64,000 bases of DNA, from assembly GCF_042433055.1 (NCBI RefSeq), contig NZ_JBHLWB010000009.1, positions 124,001 through 188,000 on the forward strand. The letters are read 5' to 3'. The first letter of the stretch is position 1; every line of letters starts with the position of its first letter. Under the pieces are notes generated by a model that saw only the letters and a list, made by a program, of their open reading frames with translations, was not told the origin of the DNA and searched no databases. Of the stretch, positions 8,276 to 16,728 are shown piece by piece. A program made the position numbers and the translations under genes. The stretch is from Gallibacterium trehalosifermentans (GTDB lineage: Bacteria > Pseudomonadota > Gammaproteobacteria > Enterobacterales > Pasteurellaceae).

Positions 8276-8933
8276 TGGTTTGTCCTTTGCTAGCAAGGTA
8301 TTCTTGTAATCCTTTTTCACGCAAAAGACAGCTTGGGCAGTGATGACAACCTCCTTCCACACCCTCATAACAGGTATGAGTATGTTGCATCACATAATCA
8401 AGTTTACCGAGTTGATCTGCTAATGCCCAAGTTTCTTTTTTGGTGAGCCACATCAATGGTGTAATCAGATTAAAGTGGTAATCCATCGCTAAATTGAGGG
8501 TAACGTTCATTGACTTAATGAAAATATCTCGACAATCAGGATAACCGCTAAAATCGGTTTCACATACACCAGTGATAATATCGCTAATCCCTTGGCTTTT
8601 AGCATAAATAGCTGCATACAGTAAGAACAAGGCATTACGCCCATCGACAAAGGTATTGGGTAATTCGCCTTGTTTTTGCTCAATAGATTGTGCGCTATCT
8701 AGCAGGGCATTGTGGGTAATAGAGGTGATAACGGAAGTATCAATAATGGTTTGTTTTACACCTAAATCATTGGCAATCCATTGTGCTTTTTCTAGTTCAA
8801 TATGATGACGTTGTCCATATTTAAACGTAATAACATCAACGTTGCCTTTGCCATAAGTGTGTAAAGCTTGTAATAAACAAGTTGTAGAATCTTGACCGCC
8901 AGAAAAAATGACGACCGCTTTTTTGTTTTGCAT
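8268..8933 (-). CDS. queC: 7-cyano-7-deazaguanine (preQ0) synthase QueC
   Basis: A 221-residue ATP-dependent enzyme that converts 7-carboxy-7-deazaguanine to preQ0. The PP-loop SGGQDSTTCL lies near residues 11-20. A C-terminal zinc site is formed by cysteines in CYEGVEGGCHHCPSC. It is the first gene of the operon and sits directly behind a preQ1-I riboswitch whose 3' end overlaps its ribosome-binding site, so its translation is probably shut down when preQ1 is plentiful. Confidence 0.95.
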   Translation of the reverse strand: MQNKKAVVIFSGGQDSTTCLLQALHTYGKGNVDVITFKYGQRHHIELEKAQWIANDLGVKQTIIDTSVITSITHNALLDSAQSIEQKQGELPNTFVDGRNALFLLYAAIYAKSQGISDIITGVCETDFSGYPDCRDIFIKSMNVTLNLAMDYHFNLITPLMWLTKKETWALADQLGKLDYVMQHTHTCYEGVEGGCHHCPSCLLREKGLQEYLASKGQTNV

Positions 8934-8940
8934 AATATGT

Positions 8941-8980
8941 TCCTAGTTTTTTAACGTGGGAGGTTTGCGAACCACGACAA
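8941..8980 (-). promoter_or_regulatory. preQ1-I riboswitch upstream of queC
   Basis: Read on the minus strand, the leader has stem P1 (CGTGG at 8972-8976 pairing with CCACG at 8955-8959), the loop TTCGCAAACCT, and the A-rich 3' tail TTAAAAAACTAGGAAC. This is the preQ1-I aptamer pattern, in which the A-rich tail docks into the stem as a pseudoknot. The tail includes the AGGA ribosome-binding site just before the queC ATG at 8933, so a translational OFF switch is expected. The call is made by reading the pattern; a covariance-model search would confirm it. Confidence 0.85.
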
Positions 8981-9029
8981 TCAAGAGGCGTCATTCTAAC
9001 GAATTGAGTGAGAAACTCAACCGCTTTGC

Positions 9030-10361
9030 TCAATTTTCAACATTGAGATCTTGGATTAGAATTTTAGAGCGGCGTTGATAATTATATTTTTCCCGTTTTT
9101 CTGTGGGTAAATCTTCTACGTTAGCAATCTTAAATCCTCGTTCTTGGAACCAATGTACCGTGCGAGTGGTTAAGACAAATAATTTTTCAATCCCAAGGGC
9201 AAGCGCACGTTTTTTAATGTGGGTTAATAAAATATCCCCACGAGAAGAGCTGCGATAATCTGGGTGTACAGCAACACAAGCCATTTCTGCCATTTTTTCC
9301 TCAAAATAAGGGTTTAATGCCGCACACGCAATCATTACACCATCACGATCGATCACCGTATAGTGATCAATTTCCATTTCGAGTTGTTCCCGAGAACGTT
9401 TTACCAGAATACCTTGCTGTTCTAATGGTTGAATTAAGGCAAGTAAATTTGGAATATCTTTAATGGTTGCAATGCGCACAATTTCAGAACTTTCTAATGA
9501 TACTTGCGTACCGATCCCATCACGTGAGAAAAGCTCTTGCAATAAAGCACCATCTTCCAAATAACTTAGTAAGTGTGCCCGTTTTACACCATTACGGCAG
9601 GCGTCTAATGCGGTATAAAGGAAGCGCGCTTCTGAACTATGATAAGCATTTTGTGCGATAAATTGTTGCAAATGATGTTCTGCTGCGAGTAAGGTGAGAT
9701 CTGGCATAACTTGTTGATTTTCATCAAGAATACCTTGCTGCTCACAAAAGCCAATTACCTTTTCAGCTTTTAATTTTATTGCAATTTGCGCAGCTAATTC
9801 TTCAAATGCAAGGTTAAAATTCTCGCCAGTTACGGAAACCCCTACAGGTCCAATCACTACAATCGCATTTTGTTCTAGCTGTTGTTTAATCCCCTCGCTG
9901 TCAATTTTGCGAACTTTTCCGCTGAGTTGGTAATCCACGCCATCATCAACCCCAATCGGTTGAGCAATGACAAAGTTACCACTGACCACGTTTGGCATAC
10001 CGTGATGGGTAATATTATTCATGCGTAATGAGAGACGAGCAGTAATATCAAGTTGTAAGCTTCCAACGACTTGCTTCACAATTTTTAAGGTTTCGGCATC
10101 AGTAACTCGGATATTTTTATGATAACGTTCTTTGATTTGTGCAAGTTGCAACGCATCATTAATTTGTTTTCTTGCACCAAAAACAATCACTAATTTGATG
10201 CCTAAACTGTGTAATAAACTAATGTCATCAATGATATTAATAAAATTTGGGCTGGCGGTGGTATAACCATCTAACATAATGACAAAGGTTTTTCCTCTAT
10301 GTGCAGTAACATAAGGTGTTGATTGGCGAAACCATTGGACGAGTTCAGTGCTGCGGATCAT
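9030..10361 (-). CDS. argA: N-acetylglutamate synthase ArgA
   Basis: A 443-residue bifunctional-fold enzyme that acetylates glutamate with acetyl-CoA, the first step of arginine biosynthesis. The N-terminal two thirds (about residues 1-285) is an amino-acid-kinase-like domain that normally binds feedback arginine. The C-terminal part (about 290-440) is a GNAT acetyltransferase domain with AEMACVAVHPDYRSSSRGDILL and FVLTTRTVHWFQERGF. Length matches E. coli ArgA. Two ARG boxes lie directly upstream of the gene. Confidence 0.94.
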   Translation of the reverse strand: MIRSTELVQWFRQSTPYVTAHRGKTFVIMLDGYTTASPNFINIIDDISLLHSLGIKLVIVFGARKQINDALQLAQIKERYHKNIRVTDAETLKIVKQVVGSLQLDITARLSLRMNNITHHGMPNVVSGNFVIAQPIGVDDGVDYQLSGKVRKIDSEGIKQQLEQNAIVVIGPVGVSVTGENFNLAFEELAAQIAIKLKAEKVIGFCEQQGILDENQQVMPDLTLLAAEHHLQQFIAQNAYHSSEARFLYTALDACRNGVKRAHLLSYLEDGALLQELFSRDGIGTQVSLESSEIVRIATIKDIPNLLALIQPLEQQGILVKRSREQLEMEIDHYTVIDRDGVMIACAALNPYFEEKMAEMACVAVHPDYRSSSRGDILLTHIKKRALALGIEKLFVLTTRTVHWFQERGFKIANVEDLPTEKREKYNYQRRSKILIQDLNVEN

Positions 10362-10375
10362 AAAACTTCCTATTT

Positions 10376-10414
10376 TTTGAATAATTATGTAATAAAAGTG
10401 ATTTTATATGCAAT
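10376..10414 (-). promoter_or_regulatory. Tandem ArgR boxes upstream of argA
   Basis: Two 18-bp boxes resemble the ARG-box consensus wnTGAATwwwwATTCAnw. The first, at 10376-10393, reads TGAAT-AATT-ATGTA. The second, at 10397-10414, reads TGATT-TTAT-ATGCA. They are separated by exactly 3 bp, the arrangement that hexameric ArgR binds in E. coli. They begin 15 bases before the argA ATG, a position that would block the promoter or early transcription. Confidence 0.65.
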
Positions 10415-10532
10415 AAAGAAGGCTTTGCAAGGTAATTATCTCGCTTTTAGTAAAAAATACTCATGAAACACTTTGCGCTTTAGATTTAGATATTTAGAAT
10501 AACGCTACTAAAAATGATTATGAAGAAAAAAT

Positions 10533-11414
10533 ATGTTCTCTAGACAACCATTTACTCATTTTCCAACCGTACAAGAAATGTATCCATTCGGGCAGGAGCG
10601 ACGAGTTTTAAAACAGCTTCGCTATGTCTTACGTTATTTTGCGCGACGGATCATAACGTATAAGCAAGGTAATGATTTTATTCAATTTTTAAATCAACAT
10701 TCCCTTTGGTTACCCTTATTTCAAGATCATAAGCATCGCTTTCATACTATTTTGTATCACTATTGTGATAAGCGATTTTCTGCTGCTCAGCGAGTGCTAC
10801 AGTTGAAAAATACCTTTCTTGCCATAGAAACGTTATTGGGAGAAGAGAAGTGTGAACAACTGGTTGAATTAGGTACATTGAAATTAGCGGATCTAGGCAA
10901 TGGTTTAGCTTTACATTTAAATGTGAATCAAATTGATCCTTTTGAAGGCTTGTTTTCACTGAATATCCAAGATGGGACGGAACAACGCTATTATGATGCG
11001 TCATTTGCCATTATTGATAAAAATCGATTATTAATTGCCAGTATTCAAGGACCAAGTGGCGAAAATGCTGCAGAAATTGTCAAAAAACTGACAAAACAGC
11101 TCCATGGTATGCGCCCGATGTTTATGTTAGTGGAATGTTTTAAATGGTTGGCACAACATTGGCAATTACAGTTGATTGGTATTCCGCATAAAGCCCAAAC
11201 CAAAATTCGTTTACATGGCAGTAAGAAAATTTATATGAATTATGATGAATTTTGGCAAGAAAATGGCGGTAGTTATCAGCAAAATTATTGGTTTTTACCT
11301 TTATTGGTTGAGCGTCGTCCTTTAGAAGAGATTCAGAGCAAAAAACGTTCAATGTATCGCAAACGTTACGAATTATTTGATCAAGTTATGTTAGGTATTC
11401 AGCAACATAGCTAA
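10533..11414 (+). CDS. VirK/YbjX (DUF535) family protein
   Basis: A 293-residue soluble protein of the DUF535 family (VirK of Shigella, YbjX of E. coli). Family features seen are the central GTLKLADLGNGLALHLNV and FSLNIQDG strands, IASIQGPSGENA, and the C-terminal KIYMNYDEFWQENGG. The biochemical function is unknown; relatives are linked to envelope properties and resistance to antimicrobial peptides in enterobacteria. It stands alone between divergent argA and the downstream transporter gene. The ribosome-binding site is weak. Confidence 0.8.
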   Translation: MFSRQPFTHFPTVQEMYPFGQERRVLKQLRYVLRYFARRIITYKQGNDFIQFLNQHSLWLPLFQDHKHRFHTILYHYCDKRFSAAQRVLQLKNTFLAIETLLGEEKCEQLVELGTLKLADLGNGLALHLNVNQIDPFEGLFSLNIQDGTEQRYYDASFAIIDKNRLLIASIQGPSGENAAEIVKKLTKQLHGMRPMFMLVECFKWLAQHWQLQLIGIPHKAQTKIRLHGSKKIYMNYDEFWQENGGSYQQNYWFLPLLVERRPLEEIQSKKRSMYRKRYELFDQVMLGIQQHS

Positions 11415-11531
11415 TTACTTCAAGCTCATAGCGTTCAAAATTGAAAAAAAATGTGATGTAAAACAAAAATCAGATCCTCATTCTTTCTTATAATTAATAT
11501 CTGTATTACTTGAAAGAATGAGAAGAAATTT

Positions 11532-12974
11532 ATGTCGGATTCTATTTATACATCACTAAAAAATTTAACCAAGCACCCTATTGCAGAAGTGCGGAAAAGT
11601 AAGGTTGGACTATTTCTATTTTCACTTTTCTTTGGCTGGGCAATGATGAATTGGCTCAGCGATCCAACCTTTAATCAAACACAAAATTATGTGCTATTTT
11701 TAATCTTCTTTGCTATTTCTTTATGGGTAACAGAAGCCATTCCACCATTTTCTGTTGGTATTTTAATTATCGGCTTCTTAGTTTTAATTATGGGGCGGAG
11801 TGATGCTGAAAATGCCATGCAATATCTACAAACATGGTCAGACAGTGTCATTTGGCTCTTTTTGGGTGGTTTTTTCCTTGCAGAAGCGATGAAAAAGACA
11901 CGATTAGATATTCTATTATTAAAGCGAATGTTGCCAAAATTTGGGAAAAATCCACAAAATATTTTACTTGGCTTAATGGCATTAACCGCAGTGATGTCAA
12001 TGCTAATGAGTAATACAGCTACTACGGCGATGATGATTGCGACAGTGAGCCCGTTATTTGTTACCTTAGATAAAAAAGCCAATATCTCTCGTGCGTTATT
12101 GTTAGGAATTCCCGCGGCAGCATCAATAGGAGGCATGGCGACGATTATTGGATCGGCGCCCAATGCGATTGCTGTTGGTGCGTTAGAGAATATCGGTTAT
12201 CACATTTCGTTTTTAGAATGGATGTTGATGGGAACGCCTATTGCGATTGTTTTAATTTTTATTTTTTGGCGAGTGTTGATTAAACGTTATCGGATTAGTG
12301 CAAGTGAACAATTAGAGTTTGATTTCTTGCAACATACTAGCGAAGAAAGCGAACCAAATGAAGTCAAAGAACATCGCACCCAAAAAGCGATTGTATTAGT
12401 GATTTTGGCAGTTACTTTATTTTTCTGGCTAACCGCAAAATTATTTGCTATTCCGATTGCCGCTGCTTCAGGTATTCCGATTGTTGGCTTAACGATGTTA
12501 GGTGTGATTGATTCTGATGATGTGCGTAAATTACCGTGGGATACATTAATGTTAGTTGCAGGTGGGTTAGCCTTAGGCTTAGCGATTGAAGAACAACAAA
12601 TCGCCAGCCATTTTGTTAATCAGCTCAGTAATATTCACATTAGTTTTATAACATTATTGATTTTATTTGCTTTTATTACGGTTGTGTTATCAAACTTTAT
12701 GAGTAACACTGCGGCGACGACTATTTTAATTCCAGTTGGTTTATCTCTCTTGAAAGTATTCTCTGCAGATGTGTCGCCAGCTGTATTGCCTTTAGTGATT
12801 GGATTAAGTGCTTCTTGTGCGTTATTTTTACCTGTGTCAACACCACCAAATGCGATTGCCTTTAGTACGGGATTAATCCGTCAGTCAGAGTTCCGTTTAG
12901 GCGGTATTGTAATTGGTTTATTAGGACCAGCGTTAAGCATTATGTGGGTAACTGTTGTGATGTTGTTTTTTTAA
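11532..12974 (+). CDS. DASS (SLC13) family anion:sodium symporter
   Basis: A 480-residue inner-membrane transporter with about 11-13 hydrophobic segments. Two inverted-repeat signature loops are visible: MSNTATTAMM near residue 160 and MSNTAATTIL near residue 395, which carry the SNT motifs that bind sodium and the carboxylate or sulfate substrate. The family imports C4-dicarboxylates, citrate or sulfate. The N-terminal VTEAIPPFSVG is typical of the dicarboxylate branch, so succinate or related acids are the most likely cargo, but this cannot be settled from sequence alone. A strong terminator follows. Confidence 0.85.
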   Translation: MSDSIYTSLKNLTKHPIAEVRKSKVGLFLFSLFFGWAMMNWLSDPTFNQTQNYVLFLIFFAISLWVTEAIPPFSVGILIIGFLVLIMGRSDAENAMQYLQTWSDSVIWLFLGGFFLAEAMKKTRLDILLLKRMLPKFGKNPQNILLGLMALTAVMSMLMSNTATTAMMIATVSPLFVTLDKKANISRALLLGIPAAASIGGMATIIGSAPNAIAVGALENIGYHISFLEWMLMGTPIAIVLIFIFWRVLIKRYRISASEQLEFDFLQHTSEESEPNEVKEHRTQKAIVLVILAVTLFFWLTAKLFAIPIAAASGIPIVGLTMLGVIDSDDVRKLPWDTLMLVAGGLALGLAIEEQQIASHFVNQLSNIHISFITLLILFAFITVVLSNFMSNTAATTILIPVGLSLLKVFSADVSPAVLPLVIGLSASCALFLPVSTPPNAIAFSTGLIRQSEFRLGGIVIGLLGPALSIMWVTVVMLFF

Positions 12975-12990
12975 TCAATAAATCTTCTGT

Positions 12991-13026
12991 AGCCTCCAAA
13001 AGATGTGATCCTTTTGGGGGCTTTTT
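12991..13026 (+). terminator. Terminator after DASS transporter
   Basis: An inverted repeat (AGCCTCCAAAAG paired with CTTTTGGGGGCT, one G-T pair) has an 8-base loop and is followed by TTTTT. Confidence 0.85.
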
Positions 13027-13108
13027 GGCATTCTAGTGGTAAGAAAAATCAGATTTTACGAGTAAAAGAATCATGGAGAAATTAACGTGTGAGTATATGA
13101 CTCACACA

Positions 13109-13987
13109 TTAAATAACTACTTTTTTACGTTCAACTTTTAGTGAATCTTCAATTTCTTTAATCCAATCCAGTTCAAATTGCGTAAATCCAGCTTGCAGGC
13201 GAGCATCAGTATTAATTACACCTTTAAAAATGACAATCCGATATTGGCGCAGGAGTTCAGTAAAGCTAGCTAATGGATCGAGTTGACGTTTTTCGGAAAG
13301 AGTGTGATACCAATGATTACCAATCGCAACGTGTCCAATTTCATCATTTAAAATGATATTTAAAATTTCGACCGCACGAAAATCTTTTCGTTGAGCCATT
13401 TTTTCTTGTAATGGTGGCGTTGCATCTAACCCTCTTGCCTCTAACACACGCGGTACTAATGCCATACGTTGCCAAATATCGTGGGCGGTTGCTTGAGCCA
13501 TTTCCCATAAACCAGAATGGGCTTCAAAATCGCCATATTGGTAGCCAAGACTTTGCAAGTGTTGATTAACTAAACCAAAGTGATAGGTTTCTTCATGGGC
13601 AACACGCAGCCAGTCTTTAACAAAAGCCATTCCTTGTCCGAGTTCTTGTTGGGCAGCTAAACCAAAACGCCACGCCGCATCTAAGCCTAAATTAATGGCA
13701 TTAAATTCAATATGTGCAATCGCGTGAAATGTTGCGGCATAGCCTTCTGGTGTAGAAAAGGCACGTTTTGGGACGGCTTGAGGGGCAACTAATTGTGGCT
13801 TATCAGGTATGCCAACAATTTCATCTTGCGGTGTAACGATCGGATAATTTTGCTCTGCTAATAAAAAATCCCAATGCCAATCCGTTGCCATAAGCTGATT
13901 AACCAATTCACATTTTTGGCTTGGATTTTTTTCTGCTAATGCAGTGGTAACAGCTTGCCAAAACTGGGTTGCTTCCGTATTCATCAT
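13109..13987 (-). CDS. DUF455 ferritin-like protein
   Basis: A 292-residue protein of the DUF455 family, which has a ferritin-like helical core. Putative di-metal ligands are visible in HAIAHIEFNAINLGLD, RVAHEETYHFGLV and ILNDEIGHVAIGNHWY, giving the expected E..ExxH pattern. The function is unknown. The gene follows rimK by 6 bases on the same strand and ends before a short hairpin at 13087-13107. The start could be either of two adjacent ATG codons (13987 or 13984). Confidence 0.78.
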   Translation of the reverse strand: MMNTEATQFWQAVTTALAEKNPSQKCELVNQLMATDWHWDFLLAEQNYPIVTPQDEIVGIPDKPQLVAPQAVPKRAFSTPEGYAATFHAIAHIEFNAINLGLDAAWRFGLAAQQELGQGMAFVKDWLRVAHEETYHFGLVNQHLQSLGYQYGDFEAHSGLWEMAQATAHDIWQRMALVPRVLEARGLDATPPLQEKMAQRKDFRAVEILNIILNDEIGHVAIGNHWYHTLSEKRQLDPLASFTELLRQYRIVIFKGVINTDARLQAGFTQFELDWIKEIEDSLKVERKKVVI

Positions 13988-13993
13988 GAATGA

Positions 13994-14926
13994 TTATTCC
14001 TTAATTTTCCGTAAGTGAGGGGGGGGGTTAGTGAAGTGAATTTTCCGTTCTAAATAAGCGATCATCTGTACAGCAATATCTAATTTACTTGTTTTTTCAA
14101 TTAATTCTAAGCCAGGACTTGCATTAACCTCTAAAATCATTGGGCCTTGTTTCGTGCGAATGATATCGACACCAGCGACATCTAATCCAATGACTTTAGT
14201 CGCAGTAACGGCTAATTCTATTTCTTGTGAGCTGAGTTTCACTGGGACTGCACTCCCACCTCGATGGAAGTTAGCTCGAAACTCACCTACTTTCCCTTGG
14301 CGTTCCATTGCACTGACTACGCGATCACCAATTACAAAACAGCGTAAATCATGCCCTTTTGCTTCAGTAATGAATTGTTGGGCTAATACAGGAATATTTG
14401 CGTGTTTGAGTGTTTCCATTACGCTTACAGTGCTATTGTTTTCTGTCATTAACATCACACCAATACCTTGTGAACCAGATAGCGTTTTTAAAATAGCTGG
14501 TGCACCAATATGCGTAGCAATGGCTTCCGCATTGACTTCATTTCCTCCTAAAGCAGTCGTGGGTACAGGTAATGAATGTTGATGCAGTACTTGCAGACTT
14601 TGCCATTTATCACGTGCTAAGGCAAACGCCTCAGCAGAATTAAGTACAGGAATATGGCGTGCAGCAAAATAACACAATACTCTACAGCCCATTTCAGTGC
14701 TTGCTGTACCAAAACGTGGAATAACACCGTCATATTCAGGCAGTAAATGATAATCAAATTGGTTGATCGCTTGATAATAAAGTTTTTGTTCACCATTAGC
14801 TGCTAAATGCAGAATACAACGATTAGGATCGAGAATATCGATTTGATGACCACTTTCTTCCGCTGCTTCTTGTAAGCGGATACAACTGTATAGGCGTGGT
14901 TCACGACATAACATTAATAATTTCAT
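13994..14926 (-). CDS. rimK: RimK-type ATP-grasp glutamate ligase
   Basis: A 310-residue ATP-grasp enzyme. E. coli RimK adds glutamate residues to the C-terminus of ribosomal protein S6 and can make poly-glutamate. Visible motifs are the grasp loop LKTLSGSQGIGVML, the DLRCFVIGDRVVSAMERQ strand, AVPVKLS, and the metal-binding end ILEVNASPGLE. The last seven codons before the stop follow a run of nine C (minus strand) that encodes Pro-Pro-Pro, so slippage would only alter the tail. It sits between the nfsA remnant and the DUF455 gene, an order also seen around E. coli nfsA-rimK. Confidence 0.9.
   Translation of the reverse strand: MKLLMLCREPRLYSCIRLQEAAEESGHQIDILDPNRCILHLAANGEQKLYYQAINQFDYHLLPEYDGVIPRFGTASTEMGCRVLCYFAARHIPVLNSAEAFALARDKWQSLQVLHQHSLPVPTTALGGNEVNAEAIATHIGAPAILKTLSGSQGIGVMLMTENNSTVSVMETLKHANIPVLAQQFITEAKGHDLRCFVIGDRVVSAMERQGKVGEFRANFHRGGSAVPVKLSSQEIELAVTATKVIGLDVAGVDIIRTKQGPMILEVNASPGLELIEKTSKLDIAVQMIAYLERKIHFTNPPPHLRKIKE
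14019..14027 (-). repeat. Homopolymer tract (9 G/C) at 3' end of rimK
   Basis: Nine G on the + strand, read as nine C in rimK, encode the Pro-Pro-Pro near the C-terminus. With 8 C the tail would read LTYGKLRNNHS and run into the next gene's start; with 10 C it would end earlier. Either change leaves the catalytic domain intact. Confidence 0.6.
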
Positions 14927-14927
14927 G

Positions 14928-15648
14928 TTATTTTTTTACAAATCCTTGTTTTTGCAGATAAGCGAGTACCGCAGGACGTACAGGTTTATCTAATGATTTA
15001 ATCACATTTTTTGACCAGTTATTATCAATATTACTGCGAGCAAGATAATAATCAGCAGTAACTTGATCAAATTCTGCGAGTTTGGCTTTATCTAATGGTT
15101 GGTAATGATTTTCAAAGAACATCAGATCTTGCGGTAAACCGTGGTTTAATCGGTGGATCTTGATTTGGGTAGCCTAAACACATTCCGACGATAGGTAATG
15201 TATGTTTTGGTAATTGGAGAAGTTCACCTACTTTTTCCATTTGATTACGTAATGAACCGATATAAACTCCACCTAAACCAAGTAATTCCGCAGTTGCTAA
15301 TACATTTTGGGCCATGATACCTGTATCGACTGCACCGATTAACAAGATTTCAGCCCAATCTAGTTGTGCAGTAGGACAAATTTCGGCATGTTTAGCAAAA
15401 TCAACACAGAATACCCAAAATTCTGGTGCAGAATAGACATATTCTTGGTTTGAGCAATACTCCATAATTTGTTGACGCATTGCGGGATCAGTAACACGAA
15501 TAATAGAAACACATTGCAAATGGTTAGATGAGGATGCCATGCGTGCGGATTGGAGTAATTGTTGTCGAATCTCCTCATCAATAACTTTATCTAAAAATTT
15601 CCGAATAGAACGATGAGAATGGAGAATATTGACTGCTTGTTGTGACAT
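14928..15648 (-). pseudogene. nfsA: NADPH nitroreductase NfsA, split by a frame disruption
   Basis: The first part (15648 to 15112, 178 codons) encodes most of an oxygen-insensitive nitroreductase (HRSIRKF, SSSNHLQCVSIIR, WVFCVDF, GLGGVYIGSLRN, LCLGYPNQDP) and then stops after KPRFTARSDVL. The missing C-terminus is intact in the +1 frame and gives ENHYQPLDKAKLAEFDQ to QGFVKK at 14928, which matches the end of NfsA. Together they make the usual length of about 240 residues. Removing one base from CGGTTT (15136-15141) restores the frame as KPRLPQDLMFFENHYQ. This is either a recent one-base insertion or a sequence error, because the downstream part still looks well conserved. Confidence 0.8.
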
Positions 15649-15801
15649 ATTAAACCTCTCTAAAATTTTTTTGTGAACATAAATTTTGCGAATCGATATA
15701 TTATACCAATCGTTATAATGCTTAAAATAGTTTTCCCCTGCGATGAATGATTAAGGTAGAATACTCACGTTTTCAATCATTAGTTAACAAAGGAGTCAAT
15801 T

Positions 15802-16065
15802 ATGTATACTGTTATTTTTGGTCGTCCAGGTTGCCCATATTGTGCAAGAGCAAAAGCATTAGCTGAAAAATTAAAAACAACCGTGGAAGATTTTGATTAT
15901 CGTTATATTGATATTATTGCTGAAGGGATTAGCAAAGCTGATCTTTCAAAATCCGTTGGCAAACCAGTGGAAACTGTGCCACAAATTTTCATTGATGAAA
16001 AACCAATCGGTGGTTGCACAGATTTTGAAGCGTTAATGAAAGAAAAATTTGGTGTAGTTGCCTAA
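15802..16065 (+). CDS. grxA: Glutaredoxin 1 (GrxA)
   Basis: An 87-residue thiol-disulfide oxidoreductase with the dithiol active site GCPYC at residues 10-14, the TVPQIFIDEKPIGG cis-proline and glutathione-binding stretch, and CTDFEALM after it. GrxA keeps ribonucleotide reductase and other thiols reduced with glutathione. It is divergent from the nfsA remnant, as in the E. coli grxA-nfsA-rimK region. An AAAGGAG ribosome-binding site precedes the ATG. Confidence 0.93.
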   Translation: MYTVIFGRPGCPYCARAKALAEKLKTTVEDFDYRYIDIIAEGISKADLSKSVGKPVETVPQIFIDEKPIGGCTDFEALMKEKFGVVA

Positions 16066-16106
16066 TTACCCTAGTTAAAAATAGTTTTTAAGTAGAACAT
16101 AATAAG

Positions 16107-16138
16107 AACGGAAAGGTTAGTCGCCTTTCCGTTTTTTC
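16107..16138 (+). terminator. Terminator after grxA
   Basis: A 10-bp perfect stem (AACGGAAAGG at 16107-16116 with its complement at 16124-16133) has a 7-base loop and is followed by a T run. Confidence 0.88.
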
Positions 16139-16141
16139 TTG

Positions 16142-16699
16142 CTATTGTTGCAATAGGTGTTTCACTAAATCAATAACCTGTTTGTTTTCAGCTTCGCTGA
16201 GTTTCCCTTCTTTGGCAAATTGTACTTTGCCTTGTTTATCTAAAACGACAATCAGTGAATTTTCGGGTTGTAATTGCCATGCTGATTTTACTTTACCATT
16301 ATCATCAACAATGACTGAAGTGTAAGGGAACGCTTTCTTGCCTTTTTCCGTTTTACTTTTTGCCATACTACTCATTCCTAATGTGGCATCGGCAACATTG
16401 ACAATCGTTGTTGTTTGATACTGATTATGTGGGAAATTTGCGACTTTAATTTGATTCATTAATGGATCATTTATTGATTTTACCGAGACGCGCCCAGCGA
16501 TATGTTGTAACACGCGTACTTTTCCTAATAAGGTATTACTATTCCAAGGTTGATATTGTACGTTATCACCTTGTAAAAGCACTTCGCCACTTTGTACATT
16601 TGTTACTACTAATGGAGGTTGCCCAATAACTAAATTATGTGCTAGAGCAGAAAAGGGAAGTGCTAAACCAATTAATAAGATTTTTGGTAATAATTTCAT
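16142..16699 (-). CDS. ytfJ: YtfJ family periplasmic protein
   Basis: A 185-residue exported protein with a signal peptide (MKLLPKILLIGLALPFSALA, cleaved after ALA). The mature part has a thioredoxin-like outline with NPLMN-like and TTIVNVADATLGM stretches and ends in KVQFAKEGKLSEAE, as in the YtfJ family. Its function is unknown. I chose the ATG at 16699 because it has an AAGGAT ribosome-binding site and gives a clean signal peptide; longer in-frame starts overlap the preceding transporter gene. Confidence 0.8.
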   Translation of the reverse strand: MKLLPKILLIGLALPFSALAHNLVIGQPPLVVTNVQSGEVLLQGDNVQYQPWNSNTLLGKVRVLQHIAGRVSVKSINDPLMNQIKVANFPHNQYQTTTIVNVADATLGMSSMAKSKTEKGKKAFPYTSVIVDDNGKVKSAWQLQPENSLIVVLDKQGKVQFAKEGKLSEAENKQVIDLVKHLLQQ

Positions 16700-16728
16700 T
16701 GTTAATCCTTGTATAAAAATTTTGTCTG

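Noticed and set aside
11687..12163. Open frame of 158 codons antisense to the DASS transporter
   Set aside because: A mirror of hydrophobic codons in a well-supported gene; no start signal or family match.
15112..15117. Programmed +1 frameshift at CTT TGA in nfsA
   Set aside because: No upstream Shine-Dalgarno-like stimulator as in prfB, and the homology shifts frame earlier, near 15136-15141, so a plain indel is the better explanation.
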